The notes below the pieces were generated by a model that had not been told where the DNA came from, did not search any database, and saw nothing but the letters and a program-made list of their open reading frames with translations. Positions 1-7,962 of a DNA stretch of 12,854 nucleotides are shown here, piece after piece. The DNA is taken from NCBI GenBank assembly GCA_964419335.1, contig CAYQOX010000082.1:1-12854 (forward strand). Reading direction: 5' to 3'. A program made the position numbers and the translations under genes. How positions within the stretch are numbered: position 1 is the first letter of the stretch; every line of letters starts with the position of its first letter. This DNA comes from CAYQOX01 sp964419335 (GTDB lineage Bacteria > Hinthialibacterota > Hinthialibacteria > Hinthialibacterales > Hinthialibacteraceae).

Positions 1-87
1 TACAGGGAGGGCACAGACACAATCGCCGAGGGCGGAGAGACGGACGAGGAGGATGCTTTTTATGCTGTTTATATCAATATCATACAT
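1..87 (-). CDS. Heptosyltransferase-like protein, family GT9 (N-terminal fragment, cut by window edge)
   Basis: Reading the minus strand from an ATG at 87-85 gives 29 residues that run off the left edge. They contain ILLVRLSALGDCVCALPV, the classic first beta-strand and glycine loop of ADP-heptose:LPS heptosyltransferases (WaaC/WaaF, Pfam Glyco_transf_9), whose usual form is 'ILxxRLSxLGDxxxxxP'. These cytoplasmic enzymes add heptose to the LPS inner core. The start lies 26 bases after the stop of the preceding glycosyltransferase on the same strand, so it is probably the next gene of the same operon. A possible Shine-Dalgarno AAGG sits about 11 bases upstream. About seven residues precede the first strand, slightly more than is typical. 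The assignment rests on one motif, but that motif is distinctive; the acceptor sugar cannot be told. Confidence 0.72.
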   Translation of the reverse strand, partial: MYDIDINSIKSILLVRLSALGDCVCALPV

Positions 88-113
88 CGATGGTATAACC
101 TTATCATTTCAAA

Positions 114-1103
114 CTATGCTTTGAAACTTCTTAATAGATAGGCAAGTTTATTTACATTCTTCTCAATGGAATACAAGTTTTCGATTTTTTTACGACTCTT
201 TAGACCGAATTTTTTTCTCACGTCAGCATTTTCAATTAGTATGGATAACTTATCAATCCATTCTTCATGGCTACTGGCATGGAAACCCGATTCCCCATCA
301 TCAATGATCTCTTTGTTAATACCTACAGGACTACAGATCGAGGGAAGGCCCATGGCTGAATATTGGATAAGTTTAAAACCACATTTTCCTCTTGTCCAAT
401 AATCATCTTTTAGAGGCATTAAACCAATGTCGAATGATTGAAGGTCAAGGAGTTCATCTTTTTCATCCCATTTTTTCTTTATTACTTGTATATAATCACA
501 ATCAATAAATTGATCAGAAACAATTTTCATTATAACATGATTATATTTCTTCCCAATCGCATCAAGGACATCTTTTATTTGTTCTAAATATTTTATGGTG
601 GATTTTGAGCCAATCCAGCCAATGGTAATTTGTAATTGATTTTCTTGATAAAATTTTGGTTTATATTTATGAATATCAATAGGTGTAGGAATTATAGTAA
701 TATTATTATTATAAAAAAATATATAATCTTTTAAATAGTGATTTCCAACTATAATGTGATCATACAAAAATATGGTTGAACGAAATTTCCAATTTCCTTT
801 TGGGGTGTAATTTCTGTCATCGCATATATCATCAAACATAACAGCATCATCCACATCATAAATCAAAGTTTTGCTAATGAAACGTATGATATATAATTCC
901 CAGGGTTGAAATAGTTTTTTTTGGATAAAGACAATATCATATTTGCTTACAGCGCGTATTAATTTTATTTTCTGTAATATAGTTTTAGGAGAAACAATAA
1001 CGGTTGAATCTATATTATATTGCTTTAATGGATCGATATATTGCAAGACACGCAAACGGGAACTTGCTTTATCTATACGAGGAACGATAAATAAGACATT
1101 CAT
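114..1103 (-). CDS. Glycosyltransferase, GT4-like (GT-B fold)
   Basis: This 329-residue cytoplasmic or membrane-associated enzyme probably transfers a sugar from a nucleotide sugar onto the growing LPS/O-chain. It starts MNVLFIVPRIDKASSRLRV, a typical GT-B first strand. The middle has YDVDDAVMF and the C-terminal half has GWIGSKST, FDIGLMPL, then FKLIQYSAMGLP and a conserved Glu (NKEIIDDGESGF), the nucleotide-sugar-binding region of Glyco_trans_1/1_4 domains. The ATG at 1103 is chosen because it forms an ATGA overlap with the methyltransferase stop. An in-frame upstream start at 1175 would add 24 Cys/Lys-rich residues that lie inside the methyltransferase gene and look non-native. The gene is visibly more A+T-rich than the kinase and propeller genes further right, common in horizontally exchanged glycan loci. 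Donor and acceptor are unknown. Confidence 0.88.
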   Translation of the reverse strand: MNVLFIVPRIDKASSRLRVLQYIDPLKQYNIDSTVIVSPKTILQKIKLIRAVSKYDIVFIQKKLFQPWELYIIRFISKTLIYDVDDAVMFDDICDDRNYTPKGNWKFRSTIFLYDHIIVGNHYLKDYIFFYNNNITIIPTPIDIHKYKPKFYQENQLQITIGWIGSKSTIKYLEQIKDVLDAIGKKYNHVIMKIVSDQFIDCDYIQVIKKKWDEKDELLDLQSFDIGLMPLKDDYWTRGKCGFKLIQYSAMGLPSICSPVGINKEIIDDGESGFHASSHEEWIDKLSILIENADVRKKFGLKSRKKIENLYSIEKNVNKLAYLLRSFKA

Positions 1104-1753
1104 GTTTCTCTTCTTCTTTTTCCAACGGCAACAATGGTATGGGCAAAATCTACATCGAGATATCGATGCAACCATTGACCGAGCAAGATACGAAACCAGT
1201 ATCGATGAAAGGCATCATTATAGACCCGATAAATAATTTCTAGCTCATATCCAAGTGCCGTTAGAATGCCTCCCAATGCATCATAACGATATGGAGTGAT
1301 GTGATCGGGAGAATAAAGATAACGAGATGGATGATGAATATTGGGCGTGGAGATAAAAAGTAAGCCATTGGGGTCAAGGCAATTAGAGATGTTTTTGAGT
1401 AGGTCAATCGCCTCAATGATCGTAATATGTTCAATGACCTCAAACAGTAAAGCTATAGAAAATTTTTTTTCGATCTCATCAAAAGATTTATAATCATGGT
1501 TTCCTTTTGGATCAATATCTAGTGATTTATATAAAAAATCGCAGTTATTCTTTCTTAACAAAGTATTAAAACGTCGATCATAGGCACCTACATCCAATAT
1601 TGATGACGAATTATCAACATAAGGAATTACAGTATTTTGGACTTTTTTTATTAAGGGAATTTTCCATATAGACTTATATTTTGATCGGATATTTTTTTGG
1701 TAATGATAAAATTCACTCCAGCTTTCATGGATTTGGTGATTATTCGTATTCAT
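1100..1753 (-). CDS. Class I SAM-dependent methyltransferase
   Basis: A 217-residue cytoplasmic methyltransferase of the Methyltransf_11/23 type. Motif I is SILDVGAYDRRF (about residues 51-62), with Ala-Tyr-Asp in place of the usual Cys-Gly-x-Gly. Motif II is the acidic LDIDPKG, motif III LLFEVIEHI, and motif IV GLLFISTPN. In glycan operons such enzymes usually methylate a sugar, often at the chain end, but the substrate here is not shown. Start choice: ATG at 1753 lies 7 bases after an AGAGA ribosome-binding site; ATG 1756 and an upstream TTG at 1774 are alternatives. It overlaps the previous glycosyltransferase by 14 bases and the next one by 4 (ATGA), so it is translationally coupled on both sides. 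Confidence 0.85.
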   Translation of the reverse strand: MNTNNHQIHESWSEFYHYQKNIRSKYKSIWKIPLIKKVQNTVIPYVDNSSSILDVGAYDRRFNTLLRKNNCDFLYKSLDIDPKGNHDYKSFDEIEKKFSIALLFEVIEHITIIEAIDLLKNISNCLDPNGLLFISTPNIHHPSRYLYSPDHITPYRYDALGGILTALGYELEIIYRVYNDAFHRYWFRILLGQWLHRYLDVDFAHTIVAVGKRRRET

Positions 1754-2915
1754 CATAATATCTCTTTTCTTCAATTATAGACTCAAAAAGTTTTATGGTT
1801 TCATTCACATTTTGTTTAATTGTGTAGTTCTTGGCTAATTCACAAGCGTTGGATCCCATTGTCATTAATGATTCTATGTTACCCGATTGAATAATCTTTT
1901 TCAATAATTTCTGAGGATTTGCTAACTCATCGATAAGGTATCCATTCCATCCATCTACAATTAATTCAGAGGCGCCGTTGGTTTTGCTGGTGATGACGGG
2001 GAGAGCACAGGCCATGGCTTCTAAACATACGTTGGCGAAGGGGTCATTTAAGGTGGGATAGACGAATAAATCCGCAGCGCTGTAGTATCTTTCGATCTGT
2101 TCTGTTGGCGCGACGAAATGGATCTGCTTCGAGAGGGAATGTTTTTTGATAAAGTGCATGTAGTTTTTGGGGTTCCCCTTACCGACGATGAGCAGGTGAT
2201 GGGGTTCGCTGCGTTGTCTTAATGCGGCCATGGTTTGCAATAAGGTTTGCAGGCCTTTTCTTTCCCAATTATTTCCTACAAATAACAAGAGGGGGTTATG
2301 TTCATCGAGGCCGAGCGACTGACGGATATCATTTCGATAATGCGAAATGGCTTGCGGGTTAAAACGAGCCGTATCGACACCATTATAAATGACATGCAGG
2401 CGCGAAGAGGAACCTGGGTAATAGTGGGCTGCGAGATTTTTGTAATAATGAGAATTCGCGATGTAATAGGTTTTTTTGCTATGAAACAATTGCTTTTCGA
2501 GATACAAATTTATTATATAGACGGGACGGGTTATATACTTACCGTATCGGAGAAACTTATGTGGATAGGATTGATGGTACCAATGCTTTATTATGCCGTC
2601 TCCAAGGCGGTATAAATCGTAGGGGTAAGTTTGGGTCATGCTATAGATGATATCGTATTGTGAGTTGCGTAACATCCGATCTACATTTTTGGCAAAAGAA
2701 TAGACTTTGAGCCATGAAGGTTTGCGGAGCATAGGGACCTTATGCCAAAAAACAGCGTTGAAAGGTTGTTGGTCCTTTTCGTTGATCGTGAAGGTATGGG
2801 CGTAGATGTGGATTTCACAGTTAGAGTTAATTAACTCTCGAGTAAGATTATAGGTATACTTTTCGAGGCCTCCCTTTGTGTAGGTAAAATGTTTAATTAG
2901 TATGGCGATTTTCAT
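1740..2915 (-). CDS. Glycosyltransferase family 4, WaaG/RfaG-like
   Basis: A 391-residue GT-B glycosyltransferase. The N-terminal domain begins MKIAILIKHFTYTKGGLEKY, with the GGLE(K/R) acceptor-side loop usual in GT4. The C-terminal domain has VGNNWERKGLQTLL, a YYSAADLFVYPT strand and the long signature DPFANVCLEAMACALPVITS followed by NGASELI, very like WaaG, the enzyme that adds the first outer-core glucose to LPS heptose. Length fits the family. The start at 2915 forms an ATGA overlap with the stop of the membrane-propeller gene, and its stop overlaps the methyltransferase. A role in LPS outer core or a related surface glycan is inferred from similarity and neighbours; the exact sugar is not known. 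Confidence 0.9.
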   Translation of the reverse strand: MKIAILIKHFTYTKGGLEKYTYNLTRELINSNCEIHIYAHTFTINEKDQQPFNAVFWHKVPMLRKPSWLKVYSFAKNVDRMLRNSQYDIIYSMTQTYPYDLYRLGDGIIKHWYHQSYPHKFLRYGKYITRPVYIINLYLEKQLFHSKKTYYIANSHYYKNLAAHYYPGSSSRLHVIYNGVDTARFNPQAISHYRNDIRQSLGLDEHNPLLLFVGNNWERKGLQTLLQTMAALRQRSEPHHLLIVGKGNPKNYMHFIKKHSLSKQIHFVAPTEQIERYYSAADLFVYPTLNDPFANVCLEAMACALPVITSKTNGASELIVDGWNGYLIDELANPQKLLKKIIQSGNIESLMTMGSNACELAKNYTIKQNVNETIKLFESIIEEKRYYDEYE

Positions 2916-4708
2916 TGTCTAACATCAATTTCTGCATATTGGGTTTTCATTTCAATGCGGATTCCATGGGGCATGGTTACCCATTGAATTTTTCCTTGTT
3001 TATAAATTACAGCAATTGATTCAAGTTCTGGTAATGGTTCCAGAGTGAACGCACCACCGGGGAAATAGCGACGAGCGGTTTGACGATTGAATTTCATGCT
3101 GCCGCGGACTGAGTGGATAGGATCGATGCGCCAATCGTAAAAAGTATCGGTACGATCATCTTGGTTTGGTTCAACATAATGCGAAGTGATGAAATCCAAG
3201 CGGCCGGATTCATTGAGAATGATGAGTTCGTTTTTATTGTTCCAAAAAGCAATATCCCGTTTACTGGCTTTATCGGGATGATAATATTTTTTCAAATTCT
3301 TATCCTTAAAATTACGAGGTTTCTTTTTGTCGCTTCCCTGCCAATGAACCCCACCGTATTGATCTAAGATGATGAAGGATCGGTTTTCGTAGTGTACTAG
3401 TTTTTGGGCGATGTTTGGTTCTGACCAGAGGGGGTAGTAAATGATTTCTCTTTGAGGATCCCATTGCTTTGTTTTGGTATTATAGGAAATTTGTTCGATG
3501 GTACCATGGTCATCCATTGCCCAGATTTTTTGATGATCGTTGGAGACGGCGAGATCTTGCCATAGTATATCCCATTCTTGATTTTGATAAACACGTTGAT
3601 TGGGCAGATCGATTCTTTTTTCAAAAGTATCATCGATCCACTCGTAAATAGTCCCCTTGTTGGATAAAACATAGTAGCGATCATTTGTATACGTCATGGA
3701 TTGTGGTTGATCGTCGATCGAAGCGAGGGTATGGGTTGTTTCTTGATTTATTTCGATGAATCTCCCTTTTGATGTAAGAATATGAATTTTGTTTTCATGG
3801 GTATCGATTCTGCCATCGACAAGGACTTCTTCGTTTTGGAGTTTTAAGGAAGCGCCAAAGCATAGAAGGAAAAAGAAGTGGTGCTTTTTTGAACTTTTGC
3901 GCCAGGCTTTGGCGTACTCTTCTTTGGGGGCGAATTGCCAATGTTGACGCATGAAGGTGACGGCTTTTTTCCAATTGCCTTGTTCGAGGAAATTATAGGT
4001 TTTTTTATTAACTGAACGTATGCCAATATTTTTATAACCGATTTTGAAGGATTTTTTAATCGTATTTTCTAAATTTAGGTTATTTGAATATTGATTCATA
4101 AGGGTTGTGTAGTTATATCCATGGGCAGCGAGTATGATGATTATGAAGAGAGGCAGGGCGATTGGATTCAGTCGAAGGATACGATCTGACAATTGATCGT
4201 TGAGTGAATTGGGGTAAAAAAGGACGAAGGCCAGGACAGCCCAGGTGGGGGATGTCCACCAATGGCCATGGAAGGGTTTATCGAAGAGTGCATTAAGCAG
4301 TCCATGGCCGAGCATGCAGCCACCAACGACAAGCAAAAGAATCATATGGGTATAGCGTTTGGTTGGCCAGAGGAAATTTGTATTTTCACTTTGAAATACA
4401 GTTTGGGTGTTATTAATGTAAAACTGGATGATTGCATACAGCATTAAGACCAACCAACATAAAAGGACAAGCCAGGAGGGCATACGGGGGATCCAAGTAT
4501 GGAAGAGCAGCCAAAAGGAGGCTGCCATTGTGACAAAAAGGAAGATGGAATACAAGGCGTTTATGTTTTTTTTGTGATGCCATTTGGCAAGTAGTCCAAG
4601 GGCGAGGAATAAAAATAAGTATATTTTGCCCATAGGCCACGAGTAGGCGGCTGGGTAAATGGATAAGAGAATAAAAAGATAGCCAAGGATTTTGCGGTAA
4701 TTATACAT
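2912..4708 (-). CDS. Multi-pass membrane protein fused to a propeller-like C-terminal domain, function unknown
   Basis: I do not recognise this 598-residue protein. Residues about 5-200 hold roughly seven hydrophobic segments (near 6-24, 29-43, 51-70, 77-97, 120-140, 152-166 and 181-196). After a charged helical linker (about 205-275) and one more short hydrophobic stretch (277-290) comes a soluble region (about 295-590) of repeated short strands, such as KIHILTSKGRFIEI, RYYVLSNKGTIYEW and FIILDQYGGVHW. These resemble blades of a beta-propeller with x-x-I-x-x-L-x-x-x-G-x-I spacing. It sits between the O-antigen ligase/polymerase and a glycosyltransferase and ends in an ATGA overlap, so it is part of the operon. 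ATG 4708 is chosen (8-base overlap with the gene before); ATG 4714 and 4801 are possible, but the longer start adds residues lying inside the preceding gene. A role as glycan polymerisation/export partner is inference only. Confidence 0.7.
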   Translation of the reverse strand: MYNYRKILGYLFILLSIYPAAYSWPMGKIYLFLFLALGLLAKWHHKKNINALYSIFLFVTMAASFWLLFHTWIPRMPSWLVLLCWLVLMLYAIIQFYINNTQTVFQSENTNFLWPTKRYTHMILLLVVGGCMLGHGLLNALFDKPFHGHWWTSPTWAVLAFVLFYPNSLNDQLSDRILRLNPIALPLFIIIILAAHGYNYTTLMNQYSNNLNLENTIKKSFKIGYKNIGIRSVNKKTYNFLEQGNWKKAVTFMRQHWQFAPKEEYAKAWRKSSKKHHFFFLLCFGASLKLQNEEVLVDGRIDTHENKIHILTSKGRFIEINQETTHTLASIDDQPQSMTYTNDRYYVLSNKGTIYEWIDDTFEKRIDLPNQRVYQNQEWDILWQDLAVSNDHQKIWAMDDHGTIEQISYNTKTKQWDPQREIIYYPLWSEPNIAQKLVHYENRSFIILDQYGGVHWQGSDKKKPRNFKDKNLKKYYHPDKASKRDIAFWNNKNELIILNESGRLDFITSHYVEPNQDDRTDTFYDWRIDPIHSVRGSMKFNRQTARRYFPGGAFTLEPLPELESIAVIYKQGKIQWVTMPHGIRIEMKTQYAEIDVRQ

Positions 4709-5954
4709 GGTCATAAGATATCGATGAATTTGTTTGATGAAATCTGGTGCTGAGTGCCGTGATGGCAAAAAGAGCAAATAAGGTTGCGGGGACATTTCCA
4801 TCCATAAAGCTTATTTCAAAAAGATGGTGCACGAGATAGGCGATGATACCCGCCAAGAAGATGGGGAGGCTTCTGGGGTGCGTGTCATAAATCATTTTTA
4901 TATAACTTGCGATTATATAAAAGAAAGCAAACAAGCCCAGGATCCCCATAGAGAGGAACAAGTGCAGGTAAAGGTTGTGGGATTTCCAATACCGGGTTAG
5001 ATAGTGGGGCTCATAATGGGCGATGAGTTCGCTATCCATTTGATTGCGCAAGACAGGGCCTTTCCCGTAACCAAAGAAAGGCATATCGGGGATTCCATAA
5101 TCCATCACAAAGGGCCAAATCAAGATGCGGGAATAGGGAGTTTCGCCTTTCAATTCTTGGAAGGTGGCTTTAAATTTGGTGAGGGCGACAGGGTTGGAGA
5201 GGATGACAATAAGAAGGGCGCCAATGAAAGCGAGTTTATTGATCAGAGTCAATTTACGGGACATGGAAAAATACACTAAGAGCCAGGTGATCAGGCCGAT
5301 GTAGGTAGCCCGGGTAACCGTGAGTAGAGCGCATGCAATGGTGATGCTTATGCCGAACATCGCGCAACGTTTTTGACGCTGGCTTTCAGCGTATTCATAA
5401 AGAAAGGCGAATAGGGTTAAGCCTAAAATGGAGTAGATGCCTAAAAAGTTAGGATATTGGAAAGTGGCGTTAATCCCGGAAAAACCGGATGAAATCATAT
5501 TTGAGAAAAATTGAGAGAGCGCGACCCCCCCCATCCAAAGATTACCCAGGAAGAAGCTAGAACTAACAAAAGTGACGGTTTTCAGTGTCCAGGGTATATC
5601 GATTAAGATTATAAAAAATGCAATATAGAAAAGAAATTCGAGCGTTTCGGAGAAGGCTTGATAGGGATCGGGGGAGCCCAGACTTGACAGGAAGGATGCT
5701 ATAAAGAAGAGAGCTAAAGGAAGATGGAGAGGGGTGATGGAGAAGGATGGATCACGGCGTAGGTATTTCCATGCAAGCCAGGTGATGAGGAGGTAGGGGA
5801 AATTTTTATAGACATCGCCGCCAAAGGTGAAGGAATGGCCGAAGAGGGAGGCATGGAACCTGCCGGCGGGGATCAGGAAAAAGATTACCGCAAGTTCGAG
5901 AAGAAGCAAGCGGTAGATCCATTGTGTGAGAGGTGTTTTTCTATCATTCGACAT
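4701..5954 (-). CDS. O-antigen ligase / polymerase family (Wzy_C) membrane protein
   Basis: A 417-residue inner-membrane protein with about 11-12 hydrophobic segments. The core of the Wzy_C/O-antigen ligase family is visible: LLTVTRATYIGL (about 211-221) before a transmembrane segment, a large periplasmic loop with SRILIWPFVMDYG and FFGYGKGP (275-300), and the SHNLYLHLFLSMGILGLFAFF motif region (325-345) containing the conserved His. Such proteins either polymerise O-units or ligate the O-chain to lipid A-core (WaaL); sequence alone rarely separates the two. First gene of the visible minus-strand operon, followed by the membrane-propeller gene with an 8-base overlap. The ribosome-binding site is weak (GGTG about 10 bases upstream). 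Confidence 0.87.
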   Translation of the reverse strand: MSNDRKTPLTQWIYRLLLLELAVIFFLIPAGRFHASLFGHSFTFGGDVYKNFPYLLITWLAWKYLRRDPSFSITPLHLPLALFFIASFLSSLGSPDPYQAFSETLEFLFYIAFFIILIDIPWTLKTVTFVSSSFFLGNLWMGGVALSQFFSNMISSGFSGINATFQYPNFLGIYSILGLTLFAFLYEYAESQRQKRCAMFGISITIACALLTVTRATYIGLITWLLVYFSMSRKLTLINKLAFIGALLIVILSNPVALTKFKATFQELKGETPYSRILIWPFVMDYGIPDMPFFGYGKGPVLRNQMDSELIAHYEPHYLTRYWKSHNLYLHLFLSMGILGLFAFFYIIASYIKMIYDTHPRSLPIFLAGIIAYLVHHLFEISFMDGNVPATLFALFAITALSTRFHQTNSSISYDHV

Positions 5955-5971
5955 GTTGATACACCACAGGT

Positions 5972-6008
5972 TTTATACTCCTTAAGATCACTCTATGTAA
6001 TTTACATA
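5972..6008 (-). promoter_or_regulatory. Candidate promoter of the glycan operon with overlapping palindrome
   Basis: On the minus strand ATTACA (6001-5996, 4/6 to the -35 consensus), an 18-base spacer and TATAAA (5977-5972) precede the O-antigen gene. A perfect 7+1+7 inverted repeat, TATGTAATTTACATA at 5994-6008, covers the -35 element. The position would suit a dimeric repressor, but no regulator is identified and the predicted start leaves a leader of only about 11 bases. Confidence 0.3.
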
Positions 6009-6043
6009 AAAATCATTAGATCATCACGAAAGGGAGTCCTTTT

Positions 6044-6145
6044 TTTTGGGAGAACGCCTTGGGGATGGGTTCCGCTTGTCACCGTGCGGCTTTAAGGGCC
6101 GCTTGCTCTGAAAGCCGCTCCACACAAGCCCCTTCGGCGTTTTGG
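6044..6145. other. GC-rich hairpin-forming block inside AT-rich intergenic region
   Basis: Between the divergent starts at 5954 and 6362, flanked by very AT-rich DNA, lies a GC-rich stretch. GCGGCTTT at 6086-6093 is an exact inverted match to AAAGCCGC at 6111-6118; alternatively GCGGC (6086-6090) pairs with GCCGC (6098-6102). CCGCTTG occurs twice (6072-6078 and 6099-6105). No convincing gene is seen: short open frames exist on both strands but lack a good start and ribosome-binding site. It could be a dispersed repeat or a structured leader. The rest of the gap (6146-6288) is AT-rich with nothing recognisable. Confidence 0.45.
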
Positions 6146-6288
6146 TTCGATTCATGTAAATTGAAAATAACCATGGTTCTCACTTAAGAATCATGTTCTA
6201 TTTTCTTTAAAATATACTCAAATACAGGAAGAACCACATAATTCTATAAAACAATGATCTATATATAGGTCACATAAATTATACAACG

Positions 6289-6317
6289 TTGACAAGTTAT
6301 TGAAATATTACTAGTAT
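6289..6317 (+). promoter_or_regulatory. Sigma70-type promoter for the kinase unit
   Basis: TTGACA (6289-6294, perfect -35), a 17-base spacer and TAGTAT (6312-6317, 4/6 to the -10 consensus) lie 44 bases before the kinase ATG at 6362, in AT-rich DNA. A start near 6324 would give a leader of about 38 bases. Confidence 0.6.
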
Positions 6318-6361
6318 TCTATTCGTTTCTTATTTGATTTCAAAGATGTCTTCTCCTAACG

Positions 6362-7225
6362 ATGCGACAAAAAAGCGGTCAAATTATCGAAATTAACGAT
6401 CTTCAATTTGAGAAATACTATTGGTCCATTTTTCGTGAACAGGGGCTGGTTACCATCGAGGCCTTTTTCAGGGAAAACCTAGGGAGGTCGTTACGCAAGC
6501 CTGGGTTGGGAGAGGGGCGTGAGCGCATCCAATTCAGTTTAAAGGATGAAAAAGGGAGAGAGAGGACATTTTTTCTTAAACGGTTTCGGCATTCATTGAA
6601 GTGGTATCGTGGTAAGGGGTTGGGGCGGATTCGTAGTCCCGCGGGGCGAGAGTGGTTTTGGTTATGGAATTTTCGGGAAAACCACCTTCCCTGCCCTTGT
6701 CCGGTGGCGTTTGGTGAGGAAATTCGAGGGAAGGAAGTGCGAAGTTTTGTGGTGATGGAAGCGGTGCCGGGTATCTCGCTTGAGCAATGGATCGAGTCGG
6801 GACAATGGGAAGCGGAAAAAGAGGGTTTGCCTTTTTTGATCGATACGATTGCGGAGCTCGGAGGACGGATGCATCGGTTGGGGTATATTCATCGCGATTT
6901 CTATTTGAGCCATCTATTTTATGATAAGGCTGAGGGTGAAGGCGTTCCCATTCATATTATTGATCTGCAACGTGTATTGAGAATGAAGTATGTGCGTACG
7001 CGGTGGATTGTTAAAGATTTGGCTTCTTTACATTATTCCACCCCGATGGAGGTGGTTTCTCCTGCGAAGCGGATACGGTTCTTTTTACGCTATATGGGTA
7101 AAACAACGTTGGAGAAGAAGGATAAACGGCTTATCGGCAAAATTATAAAGAAGGCGAACCGTATTAAACGGCATGAGGAAAAGCGGCAAGGACGGTTTCG
7201 CTCGATGAATGAAAAGACTAACTAA
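6362..7225 (+). CDS. waaP: LPS core kinase, WaaP/InaA family
   Basis: A 287-residue kinase-fold protein of the WaaP/KdkA/InaA group (Pfam Kdo family), which phosphorylates inner-core heptose or Kdo on the cytoplasmic side using ATP. Visible kinase features: FFLKRF with the likely ATP-binding Lys73, REWFWLWNF (Glu97, probably its helix-C partner), a hinge-like VVMEAVPG (130-137), the catalytic-loop signature HRDFYLSHLF (177-186, base Asp179), and IIDLQRV (199-205, metal-binding Asp201), followed by RTRWIVKDLASLHYS. The HRDFYxxH and IDLxR pair is the hallmark of WaaP. The tail is strongly basic (R/K-rich from 260). The ATG lacks a clear ribosome-binding site; the promoter at 6289-6317 supports it. 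The two membrane-protein genes follow within 12 bases of each other. Heptose versus Kdo as substrate is unproven. Confidence 0.87.
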   Translation: MRQKSGQIIEINDLQFEKYYWSIFREQGLVTIEAFFRENLGRSLRKPGLGEGRERIQFSLKDEKGRERTFFLKRFRHSLKWYRGKGLGRIRSPAGREWFWLWNFRENHLPCPCPVAFGEEIRGKEVRSFVVMEAVPGISLEQWIESGQWEAEKEGLPFLIDTIAELGGRMHRLGYIHRDFYLSHLFYDKAEGEGVPIHIIDLQRVLRMKYVRTRWIVKDLASLHYSTPMEVVSPAKRIRFFLRYMGKTTLEKKDKRLIGKIIKKANRIKRHEEKRQGRFRSMNEKTN

Positions 7226-7236
7226 TGGAATGAATA

Positions 7237-7947
7237 ATGATGAATAATCAGAAAATATTTTCTATTTATAATATTGCATGGCTGCCTTTGTGGTTAACGT
7301 TGATAAGCCTCTTGGTGTATCCCATACATTTTGATTTTTACTATAAAGTTTTGACGGAAGAAGATGGGATTATCGAGTATTTGACGGCGATTTTTGCGTT
7401 TGTGGGCTTTTTTATTGCCTTGGGAGCGGGTTTACAAGCGTATAAAAAAAGGCGAAATAAGGAATTATTTGTTTTAACTCTTTTTGCTCTGGGTTGTTTA
7501 TTTTTTGGTGGAGAGGAAATTAGTTGGGGGCAACGAATTTTTGGTATTGAAGTTGAAGAGGTTTCACCTACGTTGCATGAGGTCAACCGGCAAGAGGAAC
7601 TCAATATTCACAATATAAAATATGTGGCACAGATTCGATTGGTGGGAGATGTCTTTTGTTTGGTTTGGGGGATCCTTATCCCTCTCATGTATCGAGAGAA
7701 GACTTTTCCAATTGCGCCATTACGGGCTTTTCTTTCGCCTTGGTGGTTGATTCCCGGGTTTGCAACAACATTGCTGATTACATGGCCAAAGAAAATATCG
7801 ACGTTCATTTTTGGTGAGATGGAATGGGTTAACAACCTGCGGTTAGGAGAATATAAAGAATTTTGTTTTGGGTTTGTATGCATGTTGCTTGCGTATCATT
7901 TTTACCGCACATTCAAAGATGAACTAAAAAAGAAAGCAATCCAGTAG
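7237..7947 (+). CDS. Multi-pass membrane protein with GEE-SWGQ and NIHN motifs, paralogue A
   Basis: A 236-residue integral membrane protein with about six hydrophobic segments; I know no established function. Four polar motifs stand out: E42-D-G-x-x-E47, G92-E-E-I-S-W-G-Q99 at the end of a hydrophobic segment, N123-I-H-N126, and E205-Y-K-E208 just before the last segment. The same motifs occur in the same order and with near-equal spacing in the next gene, so the two are paralogues. Acidic, His and Asn residues at membrane boundaries suggest an active site or metal site rather than a structural role; this is inference. It starts 11 bases after the kinase stop with GGA 7 bases upstream of ATG 7237, and is probably co-transcribed with it. 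Confidence 0.8.
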   Translation: MMNNQKIFSIYNIAWLPLWLTLISLLVYPIHFDFYYKVLTEEDGIIEYLTAIFAFVGFFIALGAGLQAYKKRRNKELFVLTLFALGCLFFGGEEISWGQRIFGIEVEEVSPTLHEVNRQEELNIHNIKYVAQIRLVGDVFCLVWGILIPLMYREKTFPIAPLRAFLSPWWLIPGFATTLLITWPKKISTFIFGEMEWVNNLRLGEYKEFCFGFVCMLLAYHFYRTFKDELKKKAIQ

Positions 7948-7962
7948 AATGTGGAAAAATCA

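Noticed and set aside
1104..1175. Upstream extension of the glycosyltransferase (24 more residues, Cys- and Lys-rich)
   Set aside because: It lies inside the methyltransferase gene; the ATG at 1103 forms an ATGA overlap and begins directly with the GT-B first strand.
4709..4801. Longer N-terminus for the membrane-propeller protein starting at 4801
   Set aside because: It overlaps the conserved end of the O-antigen protein by about 100 bases and has no ribosome-binding site; the hydrophobic segment starts right after ATG 4708.
5835..6095. Plus-strand open frame of 86 codons
   Set aside because: It runs antisense through the start of the O-antigen gene and into the GC-rich block, with no ribosome-binding site or recognisable motif.
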